Of a stretch of DNA of 64,000 nucleotides, positions 1 through 9,298 are shown one piece after another. The stretch is from Scilla litardierei (taxonomy: Eukaryota > Streptophyta > Magnoliopsida > Asparagales > Asparagaceae). Position 1 is the first letter of the stretch. Every line of letters starts with the position of its first letter. The stretch spans positions 5,533,878 through 5,597,877 of the forward strand of contig CM061139.1 in NCBI GenBank assembly GCA_030789695.1, written 5' to 3'. The position numbers and the translations under genes are program-made. The notes beneath the pieces are model-generated. The model searched no databases. It saw only the letters and a list, made by a program, of their open reading frames with translations, and was not told the origin of the DNA.

Positions 1-485
1 CTGGCCGAGGCTTGGCCAAGGGCCGGCCAGGCCCTGGCCGAGGCCAGGGCATTGGCCCTGGCCTCTGCCAGGGCACCGGCCCTGGCCTCTGCCAGGGCCG
101 GGCAGGCCGGCCATTGCCGGCCTGGCCTTGGCCGGCCACTGTCGGCCTGGCCATGGCCGGCCATGGCTTGGCATTGGCCGGCCATGGCCCCTTTGGCCAT
201 GGCCGGCCACCCCCTTTGAATGGGGTTGCCGCACACCCTGCCGGAGGGGTGGCCGTGGTGGTTATTGGCCGTAGCCAACCCCCTCCTCATGGGGAGGGGG
301 GTGCATGGCCTTCATGGCCCATTTGGCCATGGTACACATGCACCAAAATTCATCTTCCCCGATGGAAATAACTACCACCTTCTTCTTTGGTGAAGCACCT
401 GTTCGTCGATGAAGCACGCGTTCGTCGAGAAAGTAGTTATTTTCTAATGGCCGTGTGCCAAAAATGAAAAATAACATTCTACATG

Positions 486-635
486 AACGGTCGGTTCTTC
501 CCGTCACGGAGAGTTCCTGCCATATCCGTAATGACAGAAGACCCTAACGTGAAAAGAACAACCGCTGCGTTCTCTCCGTCACGAAGCGTTCCTACCATAT
601 CCGTAATGGTAGGATACCCATTCGTGAAAAAGACA
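486..635 (-). repeat. Two tandem 75-bp hairpin units in the E1 leader
   Basis: Units at about 486-560 and 561-635 align with a 75-bp period. In the right unit an inner stem (591-598 with 606-613, 8 bp, perfect) closes the loop ATCCGTA, and an outer stem (579-585 with 621-627, 7 bp) encloses it. In the left unit the inner arms are 517-523 and 531-537 (one mismatch), with the same loop, and the outer arms are 504-508 and 548-552. The position just after the primer-binding site is where retroelements often keep dimerisation or packaging signals; that role is inference. Confidence 0.6.
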
Positions 636-689
636 ACGACTCGTTCATAGTTTCGACGGGGCGGCGGTTTGACCGGGGCGAACCCGTAT

Positions 690-702
690 GGCTCTGATAC
701 CA
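690..702 (-). other. Primer-binding site of E1, initiator-Met type
   Basis: On the minus strand this reads TGGTATCAGAGCC. It matches the usual plant Copia primer site complementary to the 3' end of initiator methionine tRNA, and lies one base after the LTR terminus. Confidence 0.85.
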
Positions 703-703
703 A

Positions 704-1309
704 TGTAGGATCCTGTCAAAACAGCGTTAGGATCGATAAATAAAGTTGAGACTTACGCTTGCGTATGCGGCACGGTAGTCTCGGAACTTTGCCTTCGGAT
801 TCGCCACGACGGATCGAGTCTTCTCACGAACGGAGTAAGGCTACTAAATCCACAATCTAAATCTCTACTTTTAGATTAAGAACTTGGATAAAGAGAGAGG
901 AAGGATTTCGGCAGAGCTTCGCTAGAATGAAATGCATGCAAGAATGCCATGCAAAAGTGTAAGTAAAATGACTAACCCTTGGGTCTTATTTATAGCCCCC
1001 AAGGTAGTTATTTTAGGAGTAATTGTTCCTTTGGAACAATTTATCTAAGGTGTACCATCGTACATGGCATATTATAAGCATAAGTTGTACCATATGCATG
1101 GTACAACATAAGCTTAAGATATTACCCCTTTATTAGACATATGTCACATGCACTTATGCACATATAATGTGACTTTCCCATCATTCTAGAGATCCTCTCC
1201 GCAAGGGAACATATTCCCTTTGCACACGACTTCGTGTACGCGACGTTCGAGGTCCGTATTCCCTCGTACATCCCCTACAAGGGTGTACTAACGTCTTCCA
1301 TATCCAACA
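704..1309 (-). mobile_element. 5' LTR of Copia E1
   Basis: On the minus strand the 606-bp LTR starts TGTTGGATAT at 1309 and ends in TCCTACA at 704, directly followed by an initiator-Met primer site. A TATAAATA box is at 987-994 on the same strand. The right end abuts CAAACACATGACGGG, which in the related E10 pol continues without interruption (GCTCC then AAACACATGAC). E1 therefore inserted into E2 pol, with CAAAC (1310-1314) as the likely target duplication. The partner LTR is outside the window. Confidence 0.8.
987..994 (-). promoter_or_regulatory. TATA box in E1 LTR
   Basis: TATAAATA on the minus strand, followed by GACC, inside the LTR and upstream of the primer site. This is the expected place for the element promoter. 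Confidence 0.65.
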
Positions 1310-4300
1310 CAAACACATGACGGGAGATCCCTCATTACTCTCCAAAGTGATTAGCATCAAGGATGGTGCAACGAACACTTATGGAGGTAATCAAAAGGGA
1401 ACCATCATTGGAGTAGGTATAGTCATTAATTCCGCCAAACCTTTAAGTACTAATGTATATTTAGTAAGTGGTTTGTGTCATAACCTCATCTCCACTAGTC
1501 AACTTTGTGACAAAGGTTACAAGGTTAACTTTGGAGAAGGTTTGTGTAAAATTGTTGATTCTTATTCACATGTTGTATTTACCAGTATTATGCATAAAAA
1601 TATTTATTATTTGAGCTTGCCTAAAACTGTAGAACATTGCTTAGTTACTAATTCAAATGACAACTATTATGGCATCGTCGTTTTGGTCATGTACATTTTA
1701 AGCACTTATATAAGTTAGCTAAGCATGATCTCGTCAAAGGTTTTCTAAAAATTGCTTTTAGTAAGAAAAAAATTGCTTTTATAAGAAAAACTTTTATGAT
1801 TCATGTCAAAGAGGTAAACTTAGTAAATCATTTTTCAAACTTAAAGAAGGCAATAACTTCTAAAAGGCCCCTAGAATTACTTCATCTAGATTTGTTTGGG
1901 CCAACTGGAACCGCTTCTTTAGGCAATGCTCATTATGGATTAGTTGTCGTTGACGACCTATAGATTTACTTTGGTCTCATTTTTAACTAATAAGAATGAA
2001 GCCTTTGAAGATTTTACCATATTTGCAAAGAAGATTCAAAATTTCTTAGGATCCACCATTATCACTATTCGTAATGACCATGGAGGAGAATTTAAGAATG
2101 AGTCTTTTACAAAGTTTTGTGATGACACCGGGATAACTCACAATTTTTCTTTTCCTCGTGCACCACCACAAAATGGTGTTGTAGAGAGAAAGAATATGAC
2201 CCTAATTGAGTGTGCCTGTACCATGCTCCATGATAATCATCTTGGACTACAATTTTGGGTAGAGGCGGTGCATACGGCATGTTATGTGCTCAATATGATC
2301 CTAGTGAGACCCCGAACGAACAAAACTTGTTTTGAGCTATTTTATTACAAGAAGCCACAAGTTAAATATTTTCGTGTTTTGGTTTAAAATGTTTTATCAA
2401 GAACACCTTTGGTAACTTAGATAAATTTGAGCCAAGATCCGATATTACATACGTAGCAAAGCCTACAGGATATATAACAAAACCTCTTCAACGATCGAGG
2501 AATCACTACACGTATCATTTTATGAAGATTTTGATTTTCCTCATGTTATTGATGATGGTGTAGATGTTATATGTGATTCTCTAAATAATGTCAAGATTAA
2601 TAATTCTATTATTGAGACTAACACCAATAATTAGATTGTTGAAGATGTTCCAAGTGATGCAGGGATTCCCAAAGCTTACCCAACCGTTTATAATCACCCT
2701 CATGACTAAATTATTGGAGATATTGGTGTGGGTGTTCGAACAAGGTCTAGAATTGAAGAATTCTCTCATTGCACGTTCGTCTCTACCATTGAGCCAAAGA
2801 ACATCCAAGAAGTATGTGAGTATAGCTCTTGGATAGTTGAAATGGAAGAAGAACTCATGCAATTCGAGAGAAATAAAGTTTGAGAGCTCGTTCCTCTTCC
2901 AAGCAGTCACCGAGTGATTGGGACCAAGTGGATCTTCAAGAACAAGACCGCTGAGAATAAGGTCATCACAAGGAACAAAGCAAGGTTAGTAGCTTAAGGC
3001 TACCATCAAGAAGAAGGTATTGATTTCGAAGAATCTTTTGCCCCCGTAGCTAGATTAGAAGCTATTATATTGCTTTTATCTTTTGCATCTCATACGAATT
3101 TCAAACTATTTCAAGTGGATGTCAAAAGAGCCTTTTTAAATGGTATTGTTAATGAAGAAGTGTATGTTTCTCAAACACCCGGTTTTATTCATGAAAAATT
3201 ACCAAACCATGTTTTCAAACTTAAGAAAGCATTATATGGGTTGAGACAAGCTCTTAGAGCTTGGTATGATCGACTCAAAACTTTTCTTTTGTATTTAGGT
3301 TTTAAAATGGGTGAAGTTAATTCAACACTTTTTATTAAGGATTATGAAAATGACATCCTAATGATTCAAGTTTATGTAAACGATATTATATTTGGATCTA
3401 CTAACTTTAATCTTTGCCAAGAATTTTCTAAGTCTATGAAGGATGAATTCGAGATGAGCCATATGGGTGAGCTCAACTATTTTCTTGGACTGCAAATTCA
3501 GCAAATGAAGGATGAGACTTTCATACATCAAACCAAGTACACCGAGGAGCTTATCAAGCGATTCGGGATGGAATCGTCTTAAAGCAAACGGACTCCCATG
3601 AGTGCGACAATCCATCTACACAATGATGAGAACGGAAAAGATGTAGACGTTCGTCTATATCGAGGTATGATCGGTAGCTTACTCTATTTAACTGCTAGTA
3701 TGCCCGATATCTTGTTTTCAGTATGCCCTCGTGCTAGATAGCAAGCTAGACCTAAGGAGTCACACTTGATTGCGGTTAAACGAATTTTTCGTTACCTCAA
3801 TCATTCACTAGATTATGGGTTACTTTACCATAAATCTAGCATATATGAGTTAATCTCATATAGTGATGCCGACTTCGCCGGATGCAAATCTGATAAGAAG
3901 AGTACTAGTGGCACTTGCCATTTCTAGGAAATTCCCTAGTTTCTTGGTTCTCCAAGAAACAGAACTCGGTATCATTGTCCAGGACTGAAGCAGAATATAT
4001 TGTCGCGGGTCTTGCATGTGTACAAGTTCTTTAGATGAGACACACTCTTAAGGACTATGGTGTCAATTGTGATACTTGCACTATCATGGTTGATAACCAA
4101 CGAGCTATATGCCTTTCCAAGAATCTGGTACATCACTCCCGTACCAAACACATAGATGTGAGACACCATTTTATCAATGATCATGTAGCTAAGAAGGACA
4201 TCATCTTAGAGTACATTGAAAACCAAAAACAAATCGCCGACATTTTACTAAACCTCTTAAAGAAGATTCATTTGTGAGGTTGCGTGGAGAATTAGGGATT

Positions 4301-4330
4301 ATGGGTGAATCTGAAAGTTTGGAGTTCAAC
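1310..4330 (+). pseudogene. Decayed pol of Copia E2 (Sirevirus-like)
   Basis: Recognisable pol order on the plus strand: the HMTGD motif just after the protease (1315), the GAG-pre-integrase region (1317-1718), the integrase core with NDHGGEF and the [11 protein letters not shown] block (1850-2387), reverse transcriptase (about 2880-3590, with [15 protein letters not shown] and YVNDIIFG where YVDD is usual), and RNase H (about 3850-4280, ending near [10 protein letters not shown]). Many in-frame stops and frameshifts separate the open pieces (1317-1718, 1944-2387, 3070-3582, 4035-4277), and the second Asp side of YVDD is changed to Asn-Asp. The closest relative in the window is the intact pol of E10. 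Its 5' half was displaced by the E1 insertion at 1309. Confidence 0.9.
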
Positions 4331-4585
4331 CTTCATGTTATATCATATTTGAACTCATATCATCATGGTACTTCTATTCTTTTGTTAGATTATATGTTTC
4401 ACATGTATTTTAAGAGATGTAATTGAGATTTTGATTATTTCAATAGTTTTGGATTGTTTTAATAGATTTGTGTAATAATCGATAATATTTTGATATTGAT
4501 TTCATGATTAGATTTGTGTTAGAGTATAGGTCCTAGGGTGAGTTGTATCTATCCTCTGGATTTTATCCTCACTGTGCATCCTTGG
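4331..4585 (+). other. Noncoding, E2 between pol and palindrome array
   Basis: AT-rich spacer after the pol stop. I see no gene or strong motif in it. Confidence 0.6.
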
Positions 4586-4925
4586 ACCAGGACAGACGAC
4601 TGTCATTTCTTCGACAGTCGACTGCCCAACTCTATTTTATCAAACATCAGACTATATCTTTCACACAGGCGACTGATGACTATTATACAGTCGACTGTCA
4701 GTTCGACATGTGACTGTAATTTGGTCATCAGGCGCCTGTCCAAATTTTCAGAAGTCTCTATTTTTATCATCATTTTTGACGCTTTGTCAGTCGACTAATG
4801 TGTATCTTACAGTCGACTGTCTATCCGACAGGCAACTGTGATTTACCCAACAGTCGAATGTCTGTCAACTCATGCCTTTCTTTATCTAATTTCACAGTCG
4901 ACTGACAAATGTTTATCAGTCGATT
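4586..4925 (+). repeat. Internal CAGTCGACTG palindrome array of E2
   Basis: About a dozen perfect or degenerate copies of the 10-bp palindrome CAGTCGACTG or its half sites (for example 4613-4624, 4690-4700, 4811-4820, 4897-4905), irregularly spaced. The same motif fills the LTR of this element (7046-7550 and 16795-17070). Downstream, TTTATAT at 5006-5012 and a pyrimidine-rich leader precede the third ORF, so the array sits where an upstream promoter region would be. Promoter function is inferred. Confidence 0.75.
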
Positions 4926-5005
4926 GTCTACTGCTGTGGTGGTCCATTAACTTGATCAGAGCCGTCGATTTTTCGATCCAACGGCCCAGATTCTTTAGAC
5001 CCCTC

Positions 5006-5012
5006 TTTATAT
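5006..5012 (+). promoter_or_regulatory. Possible TATA box upstream of E2 third ORF
   Basis: TTTATAT about 80 bp after the last palindromes and about 290 bp before the ORF remnant. It is followed by a C/T-rich leader and a possible splice donor (GTATCGC, about 5200). Supported by the matching layout in E3 only; no transcript evidence. Confidence 0.35.
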
Positions 5013-5293
5013 CATCAAGAGCGCTCGATTCGATCACTTGTTTTCTCTCTTATCCAACTGAAAACTCCCTCGCCTTCCTCCTTCGAACTCCAACGTCGAT
5101 CACTCCTCCTTGATTTTACGTCGATTCGAAGCCTCTCTCCTCTGTTCTTTCGAGTTCTTCGTCGTTTGTCTCCCTCTTGGTCGTTCATCATCGTTTAGGT
5201 ATCGCTCTATTTCGTTTATCGACTAGTGCATACCCTAGCTTCTTACTATAGACCTTTACGGATCCAGAGAGTCAATCATCCTCGGGGGAGTCC

Positions 5294-5776
5294 TTGGGTC
5301 TTTTCGTCGGTGATCCCATTCCCTCAGCCTCTGCAGCTGAATCTACTCCTCCGCCTACTGACAAGCCACCTTATCATCCTCCGTCTGTTTCGCTTGAAGA
5401 TTTTTTACTCGCTCAGCTGTGTGACCGAGTCTCTTCGATCGAAAAGCTTGCTTCCTCTATGGATCAGAAGCTCTCTCTTCTCCTAGAGCTTCAGTACAAG
5501 TCGTTCTTGCTTCACGGCTTCCTTATTCCGGCCGAACTCCAGGCCATGTTTCCTTTGTCTGAGTATACTCCCCATTCAGATGTCCCCTCTGCTCCAGGCT
5601 TCGTGCCTCTGTCTACTATTGTCCAGCCCTCAGTCCCTGATCACGTTGTGCATCCTTCTGCTGGTGCCTCGTCATCAAAGAGGAAGGCCCGTGTCTACCC
5701 TTCTCGTCGCTCCGCCAGATTGATGTTTCGACAGTCTGGTCGCCCTTCTGACCCATCAGGCATCCAGATTGACTGA
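5294..5776 (+). pseudogene. Remnant of E2 third (3') ORF
   Basis: The open frame of 160 codons begins at TTG, not ATG, and no in-frame ATG is close upstream, so it is the tail of a longer gene. It is rich in Ser and Pro, with one leucine-rich stretch around residues 35-85 that could form a coiled coil, then a basic tail (SSKRKARVYPSRRSARL). It lies downstream of pol, like the complete third ORF of E10 (57680-59410), but lacks that protein's central globular part, probably by internal deletion. I cannot assign a function. Sirevirus-type Copia elements often carry an extra ORF here, sometimes called env-like. Confidence 0.5.
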
Positions 5777-6647
5777 TACAGACTGTTGCTGATGCTAGAT
5801 AGACTCTCACCATATGATGTTTTTTGCTATTTTGGTTGGAGTGTCAGTATGTATGGATCATGTATTTTTGTTTTGGGATGTTGTCGGGATGATGTATGTA
5901 TTTTGATCATTTTTTGTGAATGTATATGAGTTTATGGATGTATTTTGTGCGTGTATATCTTTGATCATATATATATATATGAAAATGCAGTTACTTCATT
6001 TTCTGTTTCACACATTGTCCCATTGTTTATCTTATATGTGTGAATTTTGTGAAATTGTCTCCTTGTATGCAATATCATTTGTATGATGTGATTTGAGACG
6101 ATGTTTCCTCGTATAGCTTGCAATGTTGATATTGGATTCTCGTTCCTTAGTCAACGTATATCTCGTGTGTTTTATGAGTTTTGGGTATGTATGTCAATAA
6201 GATACCCTTGTGTGATTAGGTTTTCTCCAAAGATTTGTTGGCATCGAATTGAATATACATCCTATCTTTATACTCTCATGTTAGTACATATTTAGCACGA
6301 TTGTTGTTGTATTCTACTCCTACCTTTTGGATAATTCCATAGGGGGAGAGAAATAAACATTTCATAATTATGTGCTAAGTAAATTCTTATTAAAAACTAA
6401 CTTGAATCTGAGATTGAAGTTGCCTTAGATTCAGGGAGAGTAAGATACAATGAATGTGGATCATAAAATCCTAGATTTCATGGATTCAAGCATATAATTC
6501 CATTCATGCATATCTTACTCATTTTCTCCATTTGATCTATAGATGCCCTAATATTTATTAACTAACTTGTTTGGAATCTATGTAGGGGGAGTAAGTTTTC
6601 TTTAAGCACAATTATTTATCTTTCTCTTTATGTTTGTTTGTCATCAT
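5777..6647 (+). other. E2 3' noncoding region with several polypurine tracts
   Basis: No coding sequence. GGGGGAG-type purine tracts recur at 6341-6350, 6433-6440 (weaker), 6584-6591 and at the LTR edge. Multiple polypurine tracts are a known Sirevirus trait. Confidence 0.6.
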
Positions 6648-6661
6648 AAAAAGGGGGAGAA
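6648..6661 (+). other. Polypurine tract of E2
   Basis: AAAAAGGGGGAGAA directly before the LTR start TGTTGAG. This is the plus-strand priming site and fixes the orientation of E2. Confidence 0.8.
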
Positions 6662-7556
6662 TGTTGAGTTTTGGGCTTCTCCCTACTTGGTGTTAATGAT
6701 GAGCAAACATAAATACTTGTGACTAATCTCCTACTTGCAGTTAATCCATTGCCTAAGCATTTCATAAAGATCATTTAGCAATGAATGTCACTGAAAGATC
6801 AATGAATGCAAGAATAGTGGATTGGATGATCAAAGATGGTGACTGAAGCTCTTAGAAGACTTCAAGCTCATACGTTGTTTAGAAGAGAGAGTTGTACAAA
6901 TATAATCTTCTTTTTCTCTTCTAGTATGTAGCTTAGAAGTAGAACTATGATGGAGCATACACACATCTTCATTTCAGTCATAGGAAATCATTAGATCATT
7001 TTTCCTTTGACTCCAATTCATATTATGTGCTTAGTGTGATCTCAATAGTCGAATGCTGAACGATTTACAGTCGCCTTTCTAAAAACAGTCGACTGTGTTT
7101 TCTTCTATAGTCGCATGTTATGCACATATCTAATCAGTTGATTTTTGGGTTTCTAAGCTTTAACTCTATCAGGCGACTGTTGTACGTTTCACATGCGACT
7201 GTCTTAGAGACAGATGACTGTGATTTGTAAGTCAGTCGCATGTCTACCTTCAGCCCAAGATTATTCTTAGTTTTATCAGGCCAGTCGACTGATGTTGTAT
7301 TTACAGTCGACTGTCCAATGGCACAGTCGCCTGTCAATGCTTCAACAGTCGTATGTCTTTGAGCCTCTCTGCAGACTCAACTCTCTGAAAAATGTCAGGG
7401 TTTGTGACAGTCATCCGTACAATGAACTACAGTCTCATGTCTACCTTCAGCCCAAGATTATTCTCAGTTTGATCAGGCCAATCGACTGGTGTTGTATTTA
7501 TAGTTGACTGTCAATGCTTCAACAGTCACCTGTCTTTGAGCCTCTCTGCAGACTCA
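6662..7556 (+). mobile_element. E2 3' LTR, first part
   Basis: Starts TGTTGAGTTTTGG after the polypurine tract and shares GATGAGCAAACATAAATA with the start of the E10 LTR, so E2 and E10 are related families. From 7046 it holds many CAGTCGACTG-type palindromes and a tandem duplication (the block around 7376-7400 recurs at 7545 and after 16735). It is interrupted at 7556 by E3; the target duplication ACTCA is 7552-7556. Confidence 0.8.
7552..7556. repeat. Target site duplication of E3, left copy (ACTCA)
   Basis: ACTCA here and at 16735-16739 flank the TG...CA termini of E3 exactly, so E3 is a complete, unrearranged insertion. Confidence 0.95.
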
Positions 7557-8162
7557 TGACGTGCGTCTATATTTCATATATTCACGCACGTTTTCTTTTG
7601 TGTTTCTCCGTGTTTTTCCGCCGTCTCTTATTCGTTTTCGTAAGTTTTCCCGTTTTCTTTCACTTTTCTTTGTTTGTCCATGATTGCAGGGGATTGACCA
7701 CGTAGGGGACGTTTAATGATGATATCCCAAGTCCCCGGAGCAACGGGAGAAGTCACGCATGATCCAGGGGGTCAAACGGCGAAGTATTCATCTTTCAGCC
7801 CCTCACCCGGTCGGTTGGTCATCTCCAACCGATCGGGTGATGCACGCCGCAGCTCACAAAGAAGTCACCCGACCGGTTCATAGACCGGTTCTGCGGGCGG
7901 CTGTTCTCTGTCTTTTCGAGCAGAATTCCAACCGATCGGGTGACTCTCACCCGATCGGTTCATCTGTAGCTGAGAAAAAGAGCTGAAGACACGGACGATT
8001 CAACCGGCCGATTCACCCGACCGCTCCAAGATCCAACCGGTCGCTCAAGAACTCACCCGATCGGTTCGTGTGATCGGGTGAAAACTCGCCGTTTTCTGTA
8101 ATTTATCTGTAACGGATCAACCGATCAGTTGACTTGTCACCCGATCGGTTGATCCGAAAATC

Positions 8163-8170
8163 TATATATA
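8163..8170 (+). promoter_or_regulatory. TATA box in E3 5' LTR
   Basis: TATATATA immediately after the palindrome array and before the structured leader. The same sequence is at 15802-15809 in the 3' LTR. Confidence 0.65.
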
Positions 8171-8393
8171 TGACCCCTAGGGTTCCAGAAACGGGAGAGT
8201 TGTATTTTTTTACTGTTTTATTTCCTTGTGACGGCTGTAATTGTTACTCTTAAGTAAGTTTTCAGATCTTTCTAAAATTTTAGTATTGTCTTTATTACTC
8301 CTTTATTTCCGCATTGCAATTGTCTGATTATGATTCTAACGGTTAAATTTCATTTAGATTGCTTTTTCATGAATTTTTGTGAGTAGTTCCCAA

Positions 8394-8830
8394 ATCTGGG
8401 ATTTTGGTGGAAACCCCTTCGGGGGCTCTTCCCGATGCGTCCATAGGGTTAGGAAATCGATAAGGAGTAGGAATCTAACGGTTACGCGGGGTGTTTCATT
8501 GTCATCGGCGGGAAAAAGACCGCCTTTGACCGTCGGGCCAAGGGGGAATAAACTTGGCGGTTGACTCCCTAGCCATAGCTCACACCCTTAGCGTAGACGT
8601 CGAATCCTAGCACGCGGGAGCGGCAGGATGAGACGTTGGGAGTTCGTTGCGGGCTTAGTGCTCCCGGGATCGATCAGTGTTTATGGACACGGGAGTGCCC
8701 ACTGATCGAATCCGGGAAGTCCGGTGTATCATCCTGGGCACCGACCGGAATATCGGGCCCATGGGACGCCGGTACCACTTTTAGAGGCAACGTCCCACCA
8801 TTAGACCCTAATCCCGATCGCTATCCATAC
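8394..8830 (+). other. Stem-loop chain in E3 LTR leader
   Basis: Consecutive inverted repeats: GGCGG/CCGCC around 8508-8525; 8597-8608 with 8625-8636 (10 of 12 pairs); 8663-8679 with 8700-8716 (about 16 pairs with one bulge); GGGACG/CGTCCC at about 8763 and 8790. Two loops share a CACG..GGAG core. The chain is downstream of the TATA box, so it would fold in the genomic RNA leader. The 3' LTR repeats it at about 16035-16470. Confidence 0.55.
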
Positions 8831-9099
8831 CCGTAGGCCGCGTCGGCGAGAGTCTCTCGTCGGGTTGGAAACCAAAGTCCCGGGTTTACTTTCTTTTCGC
8901 TCTTACGATTTTATTTCCTTTCGTGACAACCATCCACCGATTCGGGCTAGCTCGCCCCTCGGGGTGATTTAGGTCCTACCTGACCCAAGCACAACCTCGC
9001 CTCCCTGAGTTCGATATTCCCGCACCCTACACTAACCGTGAAACTTGCGGTAAACGACACCGCGCCGCCGCGACGCAAGCGGGGCACCGGTCAAGTTTA

Positions 9100-9117
9100 T
9101 GGCGCCATTGCCGGGGA
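9100..9117 (+). other. Primer-binding site of E3, Asp-tRNA type
   Basis: TGGCGCCATTGCCGGGGA, six bases after the LTR end. It is one base away from the usual Athila primer site complementary to Asp tRNA. Confidence 0.85.
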
Positions 9118-9298
9118 GGCAACGTGCTTGATATTTTAGGATCTCTTGAACCCTCGTGTCTAGCTCACATCCCTACCTCGCGATAATTTTCGCATTCTCC
9201 TTTTTCTTTTTCTTATTTGTTTTTCTTATTTTTATTTCTTATTTTATCTGTTTCTTTCCCACTTGTCGCTTCACGGGTGTTTGTTGTTTTTCATGCGC

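Larger units (their letters stand above)
1..703 (-). other. 5' untranslated leader of Copia E1, running off the left edge
   Basis: This is the sequence downstream of the E1 primer-binding site, read on the minus strand. The part at 1-330 is a GC-rich low-complexity stretch made of GGCC-centred palindromes (GGCCGGCC, GGCCATGGCC). The part at 486-635 holds two copies of a 75-bp unit, each able to form a two-tier hairpin. No gag homology is visible, so gag, if present, lies left of the window. Short open frames here have no recognisable domain and look like composition artefacts. Confidence 0.6.
7557..9093 (+). repeat. E3 5' LTR
   Basis: 1537 bp, TGACGTGCGT...CCGGTCA. It contains a palindrome array (ACCGATCGGGTGA / TCACCCGATCGGTT) at about 7798-8160, the TATA box TATATATA at 8163-8170 and, downstream of it, a chain of GC-rich stem-loops at 8394-8830. 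It lacks 20 bp present in the 3' LTR after about 7848, a segment that itself contains one CCGGTCG half-motif. Confidence 0.92.

Noticed and set aside
12..371. 119-codon open frame rich in Gly, Pro and Ala
   Set aside because: It lies in the GGCC palindrome tract, is open on several frames for compositional reasons, and is antisense to the E1 leader.
4586..4925. Repeats with spacers resembling a CRISPR array
   Set aside because: Units are short palindromes with irregular spacing and variable sequence, in a plant retroelement without cas genes.
9263..9298. Upstream extension of the E3 gag start
   Set aside because: The extension starts at TTG; the first ATG codons are 9293 and 9299.
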